This document shows, piece after piece, positions 7,386-16,824 of a stretch of 28,738 nucleotides of DNA. The DNA comes from JAWXTS01 sp044433305 (GTDB lineage: Bacteria > Bacteroidota > Bacteroidia > Bacteroidales > Rikenellaceae). The notes beneath the pieces are model-generated. The model had not been told where the DNA came from. It searched no databases and saw only the letters and a program-made list of their open reading frames with translations. Location of the stretch: positions 1 to 28,738 of the forward strand of contig JAWXTS010000014.1 of assembly GCA_044433305.1 (NCBI GenBank), written 5' to 3'. Within the stretch, counting starts at the first letter, position 1. The number at the start of each line of letters is the position of its first letter. Made by a program: the position numbers and the translations under genes.

Positions 7386-7736
7386 ATGAAAAAAATACAA
7401 GCTATTATAAGGAAAACAAAGTTCGAAGAGGTTAAAGAAGCCCTTTACGACGCAGGTATCGAATGGTTCTCATATATGGACGTTCGCGGTGTGGGTAAAG
7501 CACGTCAGGAGCGCATATTCCGCGGTGTTGTTTACGACACAAGTGGTATCGAGCGTATCATGCTTACTATCATCTTGCGCGAGGTTAATGTGGACAAAAC
7601 TGTTCAGGCAATCATTCGCTCTGCACAAACAGGCGAGGTTGGTGATGGTCGTATCTTCGTAAGCCCAATAGACGAGTCTTACAGTATCCGTACTGGACTT
7701 GCCGGTGACAAAACTTTGTATAACGCTGAAAAATAG
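7386..7736 (+). CDS. glnK: P-II nitrogen regulatory protein (GlnK/GlnB family)
   Basis: A 116-residue P-II signal protein, a trimer that binds ATP/ADP and 2-oxoglutarate and gates the ammonium channel. It begins with the usual MKKIQAIIR strand, has a T-loop with RGVVY (46-50) where Y50 matches the uridylylated tyrosine, and the C-terminal signature TGEVGDGRIFV (82-92) followed by IRTG. The T-loop is one residue shorter than in E. coli GlnB, and the GRQKG stretch reads GKARQ, so the glutamine that helps bind Mg-ATP and 2-oxoglutarate is not in its usual place. It sits 6 bp before the Amt gene, the classic glnK-amtB pairing, hence the symbol. Confidence 0.95.
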   Translation: MKKIQAIIRKTKFEEVKEALYDAGIEWFSYMDVRGVGKARQERIFRGVVYDTSGIERIMLTIILREVNVDKTVQAIIRSAQTGEVGDGRIFVSPIDESYSIRTGLAGDKTLYNAEK

Positions 7737-7742
7737 AAAAAA

Positions 7743-8969
7743 ATGGAAATGGAAACAGTATATGATTTGATGAAGTCTGTGGACACAATTTGGGTCCTTT
7801 TGGGCGCAATGCTTGTATTCATCATGCAGTTAGGCTTTGCCATGGTAGAGGCAGGTTTTACACGTTCTAAAAATACAACAAACATATTAATGAAAAACCT
7901 TCTAGACTTCTCTGTTGGATCAGTGATGTTCTGGGCTTTAGGTTTCGGTATCATGTTCGGTGCAGGTACATTCGTAGGCGAGATTGATTTGTTCGGCTTG
8001 GCAGGATGGACTGGAGATGTACCAGGAGAGGCATTCTTGATCTTCCAAACAGTATTCTGCGCAACTGCTGCTACTATCGTATCAGGTGCCGTTGCTGAAA
8101 GAACAAAATTCAGTGCTTACCTTATCTACTCTTTGCTTCTTGGAACATTGGTTTATCCAATCTCAGGCCACTGGGCATGGGGAGGCGGCTGGTTAGCTGA
8201 CCTAGGTTTCAATGACTTTGCAGGTTCTGCTATCGTTCACTCTGTGGGTGGCTGGTGTGCCCTAGTTGGTGCAGCAATCGTTGGTCCACGTATCGGTAAA
8301 TACCGCAATGGTAAAGCTTATGCCATACCAGGACACAGCCTTACAATCGCTACTCTAGGTGTATTTGTACTATGGTTTGGTTGGTTCGGTTTCAACCCTT
8401 GTTCAGAGCTAGCTATCTCTACTGAGGAGCACCGCGAAATGGTATCTCACGTATTTATGACAACTAACATGGCTGCTGCAACAGGAGCTATCGCAGCAAT
8501 CATCACTGCTTGGATCAGATACGGCAAACCATCATTGAGTTTGGGATTGAATGGTGTTCTTGCAGGTCTAGTAGGTATTACAGCAGGTTGTAACCTAGTA
8601 TCAGTAGGCGGTGCAGCACTAATCGGAATCATCTGCGGTGTAGTTATGGTATACGCAGTAAGCTTCTTTGATAACGTAGCAAAAGTTGACGACCCAGTAG
8701 GTGCTGTATCAGTACACGGTGTTTGTGGTACTTTGGGTACTATCCTTACAGGTTGCCTTGCAACAGAGTCTGGTTTGTTCTATACAGGTAGCTTCGACTT
8801 CCTAGGAGTTCAAACTCTAGGTGCAGTAGCTTACATGGTATGGGCATTGGTTATGGGTTATATCATCTTCAAAGGTATCGATCTTGCAATGGGTATGCGC
8901 GTTGAGCGTCGTATCGAGGAAGAGGGTCTTGATATCTACGAGCACGGAGAAACAGCATATAACGCTTAA
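7743..8969 (+). CDS. amtB: Ammonium transporter (Amt/AmtB channel)
   Basis: A 408-residue Amt channel of the inner membrane that conducts ammonium/ammonia. There are about eleven hydrophobic helices. The signature NDFAGSAIVHSVGG holds D158 and H166, and VSVHGVCGT holds H325, giving the twin-histidine pore. FQTVF (101-105) matches the Phe gate region. The N-terminus starts in the first helix without a cleaved signal peptide, unlike E. coli AmtB. It lies 6 bp after the P-II gene, which is expected to block it when nitrogen is plentiful. A strong terminator at 8994-9026 follows, separating it from asnA. Confidence 0.97.
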   Translation: MEMETVYDLMKSVDTIWVLLGAMLVFIMQLGFAMVEAGFTRSKNTTNILMKNLLDFSVGSVMFWALGFGIMFGAGTFVGEIDLFGLAGWTGDVPGEAFLIFQTVFCATAATIVSGAVAERTKFSAYLIYSLLLGTLVYPISGHWAWGGGWLADLGFNDFAGSAIVHSVGGWCALVGAAIVGPRIGKYRNGKAYAIPGHSLTIATLGVFVLWFGWFGFNPCSELAISTEEHREMVSHVFMTTNMAAATGAIAAIITAWIRYGKPSLSLGLNGVLAGLVGITAGCNLVSVGGAALIGIICGVVMVYAVSFFDNVAKVDDPVGAVSVHGVCGTLGTILTGCLATESGLFYTGSFDFLGVQTLGAVAYMVWALVMGYIIFKGIDLAMGMRVERRIEEEGLDIYEHGETAYNA

Positions 8970-8993
8970 TTATATATATGAAATTATAGTAAT

Positions 8994-9026
8994 ACCACCA
9001 CTAGTAATGTTCTAGTGGTGGTTTAC
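8994..9026 (+). terminator. Intrinsic terminator after amtB
   Basis: ACCACCACTAG (8994-9004) pairs perfectly with CTAGTGGTGGT (9012-9022) around a 7-nt loop, followed by a short T-rich tail (TTACTT). The tail is weak for a full stop, so read-through into asnA is possible. It would make the porin-P-II-Amt part more abundant or separately controlled. Confidence 0.75.
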
Positions 9027-9071
9027 TTAAAAATATAAAATTTTAATAAGCTAATAAAAAAAGTATAGATT

Positions 9072-10106
9072 ATGGCATTGTACATACCTAAAAACTATCG
9101 CCCTCGACTCTATCCAGAAACTATGGAGCAGGCAATTCTTATGGTGAAAGAATCCTTTCAGCATGAACTCTCTAAGAGACTACATCTACGTCGTGTTACA
9201 GCACCTCTGTTCGTATTGACAGGCACGGGCATAAATGACGACTTGAATGGTACCGAAAGAGCAGTAAGATTTCCGATTAAAGACATGGATGAAAGGAAAG
9301 CAGAGGTTGTACATTCGCTAGCTAAGTGGAAGAGAATGAAACTTGGCGACTATCAGATTGCCCCAGGTTATGGTCTTTATACCGACATGAACGCCGTTCG
9401 TGCTGACGAGGAGATGGACAACATCCATTCTTTGTATGTTGACCAATGGGACTGGGAGCGCACAGTAACAAAAGAGCAACGTAATCTTTATTTTCTAAAG
9501 TCAATAGTAAAAGAGATTTACGCTGCATTAAAAGAAACGGAAAGAAAAGTGTATGAGAAATTTCCTCATATAACACCAGTACTTCCTGATGATATACAAT
9601 TTATACACTCAGAAGATTTGTTGGCCGAATATCCAGACTTAACTCCAAAACAACGCGAGTATGAGGCTGCAAAAAAATATGGCGCAATCTTCTTAATAGG
9701 CATAGGTGGCTTGCTTGAAAATGGCGAGAAGCATGATGGTAGAGCCCCTGACTATGATGACTGGAGTACACCAACAATAGGTGGATACAAAGGTCTAAAT
9801 GGAGATATTCTTGTTTGGAACGAGATGCTCCAAAATTCTTTCGAGCTTTCGTCTATGGGTATCCGCGTTGACAAGGTAGCCCTAGAGCGTCAGTTGACCA
9901 TAGCAGGTCAAACTTCTCGCAAAGAACTTCTATTCCACAAGGCACTATTGAATGATGAGATTCCGCTGTCTATCGGTGGAGGTATAGGTCAAAGCCGCTT
10001 GAGCATGTTTTTCTTGAAATGTGCACACATCGGTGAGGTCCAATCATCAATATGGCCAGAGGAAATGATTGAAGAATGTAAGAAAAATAATATAACACTT
10101 AAATAA
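9072..10106 (+). CDS. asnA: Aspartate-ammonia ligase (asparagine synthetase A)
   Basis: A 344-residue AsnA, which forms asparagine from aspartate, ammonia and ATP through an aspartyl-AMP intermediate. It is an aspartyl-tRNA-synthetase-like class II fold. Family stretches are present end to end: LTGTGINDDLNGTER, FPIKDM, AVVHSLAKWKR-like VVHSLAKWKRMKL, GLYTDMNAVRADE, DQWDWE, and the C-terminal IGGGIGQSRLSMFFL. The length is normal. It uses free ammonia, not glutamine, which fits its place beside the ammonium channel and glutamine synthetase. It is 18 bp upstream of glnN and so probably cotranscribed. No consensus promoter is seen in the AT-rich gap 9027-9071. Confidence 0.97.
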   Translation: MALYIPKNYRPRLYPETMEQAILMVKESFQHELSKRLHLRRVTAPLFVLTGTGINDDLNGTERAVRFPIKDMDERKAEVVHSLAKWKRMKLGDYQIAPGYGLYTDMNAVRADEEMDNIHSLYVDQWDWERTVTKEQRNLYFLKSIVKEIYAALKETERKVYEKFPHITPVLPDDIQFIHSEDLLAEYPDLTPKQREYEAAKKYGAIFLIGIGGLLENGEKHDGRAPDYDDWSTPTIGGYKGLNGDILVWNEMLQNSFELSSMGIRVDKVALERQLTIAGQTSRKELLFHKALLNDEIPLSIGGGIGQSRLSMFFLKCAHIGEVQSSIWPEEMIEECKKNNITLK

Positions 10107-10124
10107 TTTAACCCCATTAGTAGT

Positions 10125-12311
10125 ATGAGCACTTTACGTTTTCAGGCTCTGAAAGAGGCAATCAGCCACAGAGCAGTAGTATTAGAGAAAAAAGATTCTC
10201 GTAATTCAGAATTATTTGCTAAATATGTATTCAACAAAGAGAAGATGCAAAAATATCTTTCTAAGGATACTTTCAAAGCACTAACAGCTTCTATTGACAA
10301 AGGTGTAACCTTGGATCGTTCAATCGCTGATGGCGTTGCAAATGGTATGAAACAATGGGCCATGGAGATGGGTGCAACCCACTATACACACTGGTTCCAG
10401 CCACTAACTGGCGGTACAGCTGAGAAACATGACGCTTTTGTTGACTTTGATGGCAAAGGTAGCATGATCGAGGAGTTCTCTGGTAAATTGCTTGCGCAGC
10501 AGGAGCCAGATGCATCTAGCTTCCCTAATGGTGGTATCCGTAACACTTTCGAGGCTCGCGGATATTCTGCATGGGATCCTACATCACCTGCATTCGTTGT
10601 TGGTGACACACTATGTATCCCAACAGTATTCATCTCTTATACAGGTGAGTCACTAGATTATAAAACACCTCTTATGCGTTCTCTAGCATCTTTGAACAGA
10701 GAAGCAGTAGGTGTATGTCAATACTTTGATCCTAAAGTTACAAAAGTACACGCTAACTTGGGTTGGGAGCAAGAGTACTTCTTGGTTGACGACGCATTGT
10801 GGGCAGCACGTCCAGACCTTGTTATGACAGGTCGTACTCTTATGGGTCATGACAGTGCTAAAAACCAACAGCTTGAGGACCACTACTTCGGAGCTATTCC
10901 TTCTCGCGTTCTTGCATTCATGACAGAACTAGAGGTAGAGGCTTTGAAATTGGGTATTCCAGTTAAGACTCGTCACAACGAGGTTGCGCCAAACCAGTTT
11001 GAGCTAGCTCCAATCTTTGAGGAAGTTAACCTAGCTAATGACCACAACTTGTTGGTTATGTCAGTTATGAAACGCGTAGCTCGCCGTCACCACTTCCGCG
11101 TGTTGCTTCACGAGAAACCATTCAAAGGTGTTAATGGTTCTGGTAAACACAATAACTGGAGTATCGGTACTGACACAGGTGCTAACCTACTTTCACCAGG
11201 CAAAAACGCTATGGAAAACTTGCGCTTTGTGACTTTCGTTGCTAATATCTTGATGGCAGTTTACAAACACAATGGTTTGCTTAAAGCGTCTATCTCTTCA
11301 GCTACTAACGCTCACCGTCTAGGAGCTAACGAGGCACCTCCAGCAATCATCTCTAGCTTCTTGGGTACTCAGGTTTCTGAGGTTCTTGACAGACTAGAGG
11401 CTATCGATACAGACGATACTATCAACTTTGAGGATAAACTAGGTCTTGACTTGGGTGTATCTCAAATCCCAGAAATCTTGCTAGACAACACTGACCGTAA
11501 CCGTACATCACCATTTGCATTTACTGGTAACCGTTTCGAGTTCCGTGCAGTAGGTTCTTCGGACAACTGTGCTGAGGCTATGCTTACTCTAAACACTATT
11601 GTTTCTCACCAGCTTAAAGAGTTCAAAGCAGAGGTAGACGCTTTGATTTCAGCAGGTTCAAGCAAAGAGGTTGCTATTATCACTGTTGTTAAAAAACTTA
11701 TCACAGCGTCTAAAGCTATCCGTTTCAACGGTAATGGTTATAGCGATGAGTGGAAAGCAGAGGCTGCAGCTCGTGGTCTAGATTGCGAAACTAGCGTTCC
11801 AGTTATCTTCGATTCATTTGTCTCAGATGTAACTAAGAAAGTATTTGTTGACTGTGGCGTATTATCAGAGACAGAGATTGTTTCACGTTGCGAGGTTAAA
11901 TGGGAGACATATACTAAGAAAATCCAAATCGAGGCTCGTGTATTGGGTGACTTGGCTATGAACCACATTATCCCAGTTGCATCAACTTATCAAGCTACTC
12001 TTTTGGACAATGTTTATAAGATTAAATCGTTGTTCCCAGATGAGTTCGATACTATGGCTGCTCAAGATGCAACTATCATCAAGAGAATTGTTAACCATAT
12101 CAACACTATCTCAAGCACTGTAACAGAGATGGTTGAGGCACGTAAAGTGGCAAACCAAATCGAGTGTGAGAGAGAGAAAGCTATCGTTTATCACGATATT
12201 ATTATACCAATGATGGATACTATCCGTTATAACATTGACAAACTAGAGCTTATCGTTGACGATAGAATGTGGACTCTACCTAAATATAGAGAGTTATTAT
12301 TTATGCGCTAA
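10125..12311 (+). CDS. glnN: Glutamine synthetase type III
   Basis: A 728-residue type III glutamine synthetase, the large form typical of Bacteroidota; it makes glutamine from glutamate, ammonia and ATP. The GSIII N-terminal region includes THYTHWFQPLTG (85-96). The catalytic region has GWEQEYF (213-219, metal-binding glutamates), NEVAPNQFELAP (285-296) and KPFKGVNGSGKHNNWS (331-346, ATP/glutamate binding). A GSIII-specific C-terminal helical part follows from about residue 600. The length matches the family (~730). It has no GSI-type adenylylation site. It lies between asnA (18 bp) and gltB, so glutamine made here can feed glutamate synthase. Confidence 0.98.
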   Translation: MSTLRFQALKEAISHRAVVLEKKDSRNSELFAKYVFNKEKMQKYLSKDTFKALTASIDKGVTLDRSIADGVANGMKQWAMEMGATHYTHWFQPLTGGTAEKHDAFVDFDGKGSMIEEFSGKLLAQQEPDASSFPNGGIRNTFEARGYSAWDPTSPAFVVGDTLCIPTVFISYTGESLDYKTPLMRSLASLNREAVGVCQYFDPKVTKVHANLGWEQEYFLVDDALWAARPDLVMTGRTLMGHDSAKNQQLEDHYFGAIPSRVLAFMTELEVEALKLGIPVKTRHNEVAPNQFELAPIFEEVNLANDHNLLVMSVMKRVARRHHFRVLLHEKPFKGVNGSGKHNNWSIGTDTGANLLSPGKNAMENLRFVTFVANILMAVYKHNGLLKASISSATNAHRLGANEAPPAIISSFLGTQVSEVLDRLEAIDTDDTINFEDKLGLDLGVSQIPEILLDNTDRNRTSPFAFTGNRFEFRAVGSSDNCAEAMLTLNTIVSHQLKEFKAEVDALISAGSSKEVAIITVVKKLITASKAIRFNGNGYSDEWKAEAAARGLDCETSVPVIFDSFVSDVTKKVFVDCGVLSETEIVSRCEVKWETYTKKIQIEARVLGDLAMNHIIPVASTYQATLLDNVYKIKSLFPDEFDTMAAQDATIIKRIVNHINTISSTVTEMVEARKVANQIECEREKAIVYHDIIIPMMDTIRYNIDKLELIVDDRMWTLPKYRELLFMR

Positions 12312-12327
12312 AACAAAATATGCGAAT

Positions 12328-15300
12328 ATGTTAAGAAATATAGATGTTAATATGCAGCAGGGTCTCTATGACCCTGCTTTTGAGCATGATGCGTGCGGTG
12401 TGGGACTTCTCGTGAATATTCACGGAACGAAGTCCCACAAAGTCGTAGAAGACGCCTTGCAAGTACTTGAGAACATGATTCACCGTGGAGCCGAGGGTGC
12501 AGACCCTGATTCTGGCGATGGTGCAGGTATTATGATTCAGGTACCTCACGAATTTATACTACTTCAGGGAATCGCAGTTCCTGAGAAAGGCCGTTATGGC
12601 TCGGGCCTAGTCTTTATGCCTAAGGACAAGGCTGCCCAAACAACAATCATGGCTACCGCAGAGGCCATAGCTAAATCCGAGGGGTTAGTTATTTCTGCTT
12701 TTAGAGATGTCCCTGTTGACAGCTCTATTCTGGGTGAGGCTTCAAAAGCCAATGAGCCAGATATTAAACAAATTGTAGTTGTTCCAGAACAAGAGACAGA
12801 GCGTCCATTGGACATTCGTCTTTATCGCTTCCGCAAGCTAATGGAGAACGCATGTAAGGAAATCAAAGATTTTTATATTGTTAGTCTTTCGTCTAAGAAC
12901 ATGACTTACAAAGGTATGCTTACTTCGGCTCAGCTTCGCAACTACTTCTTAGACTTACAGAACCCTGTTCTGACTTCAGGTATCGCGATTGTTCACTCTC
13001 GCTTTAGTACCAACACCTTCCCATCTTGGCCATTGGCACAGCCGTTCCGCTTGCTTGGTCACAATGGTGAGATTAACACTATCCGCGGTAACAGACTATG
13101 GAGCGAGGCTCGCGAGAGCGTTCTTATGCCAGACAAAGTTGGTAGCATAGACGAGCTTAAGCCGATAGTACAAAAGGGTATGAGTGATAGTGCTTCTTTG
13201 GACAATGTGCTAGAGTTCTTTATGCACGCGGGCATGTCGCTACCACACGCACTTGCGATGTTGGTTCCAGAGAGCTTCAATGACAAGAACCCAATCTCAA
13301 AAGAGATAAAAGAATTTTACGAGTACCACAGTATCCTTATGGAGGCATGGGATGGCCCAGCTACCTTGATGTTCTCCGACGGACGTTATGCTGGTGGTAT
13401 GCTAGATAGAAATGGACTTCGCCCAGCGCGCTATGTAATCACCAAAGATGATTATATGGTTGTTGCTTCTGAGGCTGGAGTTTTGACTTTCCCTGCCGAG
13501 CAAATCAAAGAGAAGGGTCGCCTGCAACCAGGTAAGATGCTTCTTGTAGATACTGTGGAGGGTAGAGTTTATCATAATGACGAGATTAAAGACGCGCTAG
13601 CTGCCGAGCACCCTTATGGTGAGTGGTTGTCTAAGAATCGTATAGATTTGGATGCTCTTTCTTCTGGTCGTAAGGTAGATATTAAAGTCGATGACTTTGA
13701 GGTTAAAAAATCAGTATTTGGATACTTCGACGAGGAGGTTAAGCAAGTCTTGTTGCCTATGCTTGAAAATGGCATGGAGCCAACAGGTTCTATGGGTAAT
13801 GACGCTCCTATACCTCTATTCTCGCAGAAGCCACAGTTGTTGTTCAACTACTTCCGCCAACAGTTTGCTCAGGTTACCAATCCTCCTATTGACCCTATCC
13901 GTGAGGAGCTAGTGATGTCACTTACGGGTTATATCGGAGTTATTGATAATAACCTTATTGAGCCATCAGACAAACTATGTAAGATGGTTAAGGTCAACAG
14001 ACCTATCCTTACAAACCGTGAGCTTGACATCCTAAGAAACATCGGTTACAAGGGCTTCCGCACTATTACACTTGATGCTACTTTCCCTATCTCTGATGGA
14101 GATAAGGGCCTTCAAGATGCTATTGATAGACTATGTGCTGAGGCTGAGGCTGCCGTTGAGGGCGATTATAACTACACGGTGCTTTCAGATCGTAACGTTA
14201 GTGCCGAGCGCGCTGCTGTACCATCATTGCTTGCTGTTGCTGCTGTTCATCACCACCTTATCGACAAGCGTAAACGTGTTCAGACTGCTCTTATCGTTGA
14301 GTCTGGCGAGGTTCGCGAGGTGATGCACTTTGCTCTGCTACTTGGTTATGGTGCTAGTGCCGTTAACCCATATATGTCGTTTGCTATTATCAATGAGTTG
14401 GTTTCTAGCCAGCAACTTCAGCGCGACTACCCAACAGCAGAGAAAAACTACCTTAAAGCAATAGACAAGGGACTACATAAAGTTATCTCTAAGATGGGCA
14501 TCTCGACTATGGGTAGCTACCGTGGTGCCGAACTATTCGAGTCTATCGGTCTTTCTAAAAACGTAGTAGATAAATATTTCAATGGTACATCTTCAAAAAT
14601 TGGAGGTATAGATACGGCTGAGATATTTAACGATATAAAATATTTCCACGATCACGCTTATTGTGAGGATAGCAACGGTCTTGGAGATTTGGGTCAGTAT
14701 AGCTATCGCAAGAAAGGCGAGAGCCACGCTTGGACACCAGAGGCTATTGCTACACTTCAGATTTCTACACGCCTTGGTAGCTACAAGAAGTTCAAGGAGT
14801 ATAGCTCTATTGTAAATGATAAGGTTCAACCTCTATTTATTCGCGACCGCTTGGAGTATAAAGCAGGCAATGCCGTAGAACTAGATAAGGTTGAGTCGGT
14901 AGATAGCATCATCAAACGCTTTGTTACTGGAGCCATGTCTTATGGTTCTATTAGCGAGGAGGCTCATGAGGCTATGGCCATAGCTATGAACCGCATCGGA
15001 GGTAAGAGTAATACGGGTGAGGGTGGAGAGAACCCTGCACGTTTCAAACCAAGAGAGGATGGCACATCAACACGTAGTGCTATCAAGCAGGTTGCTTCGG
15101 GCCGCTTTGGTGTTACAGCTAACTACCTAGTTAATGCAGACGAGATTCAGATTAAGGTTGCTCAGGGAGCAAAACCAGGTGAGGGAGGACAGCTTCCAGG
15201 TTATAAAGTAAACGAGATTATAGCCCAGACACGTCACTCAACCCCAGGTATATCGCTTATCTCGCCTCCACCTCACCATGACATCTATTCTATCGAGGAC

Positions 15301-16812
15301 TTGGCACAGCTTATCTTTGACCTTAAGAGCGTGAATCCAGCTGCTCGCATCAGCGTTAAGCTTGTTGCTGAGAGCGGTATCGGTACTATCGCTGCGGGTG
15401 TTGCCAAAGCCAAAGCAGATGCAATCATTGTCAGTGGTTGCGAGGGTGGTACAGGTGCCAGCCCTATGAGTTCTATCCGTCATGCAGGTATGCCTTCAGA
15501 GATAGGTCTTTCAGAGGTTCAGCAGACACTAGTACTTAACAACCTACGTGGACGCGTTGCACTTCAGACTGACGGTCAGCTTAAGACAGGTCGCGATATT
15601 GTTATCGAGGCGTTGCTTGGTGCCGATGAGTTTGGTTTTGCAACTAGTGCACTTATCGTATTGGGTTGTGTTATGATGCGTAAGTGTCACATGAACACTT
15701 GCCCTGTTGGTGTTGCCACTCAGAACGAGGAGTTGCGTAAACGCTTTACAGGTCGTGCAGACTACCTTGTAAACTTCTTCACTTTCCTTGCTGAGGAGGT
15801 TAGAGAGATTCTTGCCGAGATGGGTTATACAAGTCTTGACGAGATTATCGGTCGCACCGAGCTTCTTGAGGTTAAGGCTCCAACAGGCAATACAAAAATA
15901 GATAAGGCAGATCTTAGCCGTATCTTGTTCAGATCTAAAGATAAAACAGAGATATTCCATAATGCAACACAAGAGCACGCGGTGGTTTCTCCACTAAGCG
16001 AGGGTCTTGTTGAAGCAATCCAGAGCATAGGTCAAGGCAAAGAACATAGCTTTGAGATTACCAATGTTGACCGTGCTGTTGGTGCCACTATGGCAGGTAA
16101 ACTTGCTCTTGAGTATGGAGAAGAGGGTCTTGCTGAAGATTCACTTGTTGTTCACTTTAATGGTTCGGCAGGTCAGAGCTTCGGTGCCTTCCTTACTAAA
16201 GGTGTTAGCTTCTATCTTCATGGCGAGGCTAATGACTATGTTGGAAAATCGCTTTCAGGTGGTAAGATTGCTATCTTGCCTGCTGAGGGTTCTGATTTCG
16301 AGGCTTCGAGCAATGTTATCGCTGGTAATACTATCCTTTATGGAGCTAGCAAAGGTGAGCTTTATGTTAGCGGAACTGTGGGTGAGCGTTTTGCCGTTCG
16401 TAACAGTGGAGCTACTGCTGTTGTTGAGGGCGCGGGAGACCACTGCTGCGAGTATATGACAGGAGGTCGCGTAGTTGTTCTAGGCAAAACAGGCAAGAAC
16501 TTCGCTGCTGGTATGAGCGGTGGTATAGCCTATGTTTGGGATGCTGATGGCAGCTTCGACTCACTATGTAACATGGAGATGGTAGAGCTTTCGTTGGTTG
16601 AGTCTAAATCAGATATCAAGGAGCTTACCAAACTAATTCAGAACCACTATGATAGCACTGGCAGTGTCTTGGCACAAAAGATTCTTGCTAGTCCATCAGA
16701 GTATATTGGTCAATTTATCAAAGTAATGCCTATTGAATACAAGAAAGTGCTTCACGACCTAGAGGCTAAAGCACTTGCTGCACGTATCGAGGGTGTTCAA
16801 AGAGATTTTTAA
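12328..16812 (+). CDS. gltB: Glutamate synthase large (alpha) subunit
   Basis: About 1494 residues; with GltD it converts glutamine plus 2-oxoglutarate into two glutamates. An open frame reaches back to 12256 inside glnN, but family N-termini resemble QGLYDPAFEHDACGVG, so I start at ATG 12328; ATG 12352 (MQQGLYDP) is as good. The mature enzyme should begin at the Cys of HDACGVG (C23 here), the class II amidotransferase nucleophile. The central domain follows, then the FMN domain with GAMSYGSISEEAHEAM and GEGGENP, the 3Fe-4S cysteines in GCVMMRKCHMNTCPVG (about residue 1114 on), and a C-terminal GXGXG beta-helix. No frameshift is seen. gltD follows after 12 bp. Confidence 0.97.
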   Translation: MLRNIDVNMQQGLYDPAFEHDACGVGLLVNIHGTKSHKVVEDALQVLENMIHRGAEGADPDSGDGAGIMIQVPHEFILLQGIAVPEKGRYGSGLVFMPKDKAAQTTIMATAEAIAKSEGLVISAFRDVPVDSSILGEASKANEPDIKQIVVVPEQETERPLDIRLYRFRKLMENACKEIKDFYIVSLSSKNMTYKGMLTSAQLRNYFLDLQNPVLTSGIAIVHSRFSTNTFPSWPLAQPFRLLGHNGEINTIRGNRLWSEARESVLMPDKVGSIDELKPIVQKGMSDSASLDNVLEFFMHAGMSLPHALAMLVPESFNDKNPISKEIKEFYEYHSILMEAWDGPATLMFSDGRYAGGMLDRNGLRPARYVITKDDYMVVASEAGVLTFPAEQIKEKGRLQPGKMLLVDTVEGRVYHNDEIKDALAAEHPYGEWLSKNRIDLDALSSGRKVDIKVDDFEVKKSVFGYFDEEVKQVLLPMLENGMEPTGSMGNDAPIPLFSQKPQLLFNYFRQQFAQVTNPPIDPIREELVMSLTGYIGVIDNNLIEPSDKLCKMVKVNRPILTNRELDILRNIGYKGFRTITLDATFPISDGDKGLQDAIDRLCAEAEAAVEGDYNYTVLSDRNVSAERAAVPSLLAVAAVHHHLIDKRKRVQTALIVESGEVREVMHFALLLGYGASAVNPYMSFAIINELVSSQQLQRDYPTAEKNYLKAIDKGLHKVISKMGISTMGSYRGAELFESIGLSKNVVDKYFNGTSSKIGGIDTAEIFNDIKYFHDHAYCEDSNGLGDLGQYSYRKKGESHAWTPEAIATLQISTRLGSYKKFKEYSSIVNDKVQPLFIRDRLEYKAGNAVELDKVESVDSIIKRFVTGAMSYGSISEEAHEAMAIAMNRIGGKSNTGEGGENPARFKPREDGTSTRSAIKQVASGRFGVTANYLVNADEIQIKVAQGAKPGEGGQLPGYKVNEIIAQTRHSTPGISLISPPPHHDIYSIEDLAQLIFDLKSVNPAARISVKLVAESGIGTIAAGVAKAKADAIIVSGCEGGTGASPMSSIRHAGMPSEIGLSEVQQTLVLNNLRGRVALQTDGQLKTGRDIVIEALLGADEFGFATSALIVLGCVMMRKCHMNTCPVGVATQNEELRKRFTGRADYLVNFFTFLAEEVREILAEMGYTSLDEIIGRTELLEVKAPTGNTKIDKADLSRILFRSKDKTEIFHNATQEHAVVSPLSEGLVEAIQSIGQGKEHSFEITNVDRAVGATMAGKLALEYGEEGLAEDSLVVHFNGSAGQSFGAFLTKGVSFYLHGEANDYVGKSLSGGKIAILPAEGSDFEASSNVIAGNTILYGASKGELYVSGTVGERFAVRNSGATAVVEGAGDHCCEYMTGGRVVVLGKTGKNFAAGMSGGIAYVWDADGSFDSLCNMEMVELSLVESKSDIKELTKLIQNHYDSTGSVLAQKILASPSEYIGQFIKVMPIEYKKVLHDLEAKALAARIEGVQRDF

Positions 16813-16824
16813 TTATTATTAGTT

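Noticed and set aside
12256..12327. N-terminal extension of gltB overlapping glnN
   Set aside because: The added residues do not resemble any GltB start; the family-like start is at 12328 or 12352.
15544..15978. 144-residue minus-strand frame inside gltB, and the similar 3572-4060 frame inside the DUF5686 gene
   Set aside because: Antisense shadows of well-supported genes; low-complexity composition and no recognisable domain.
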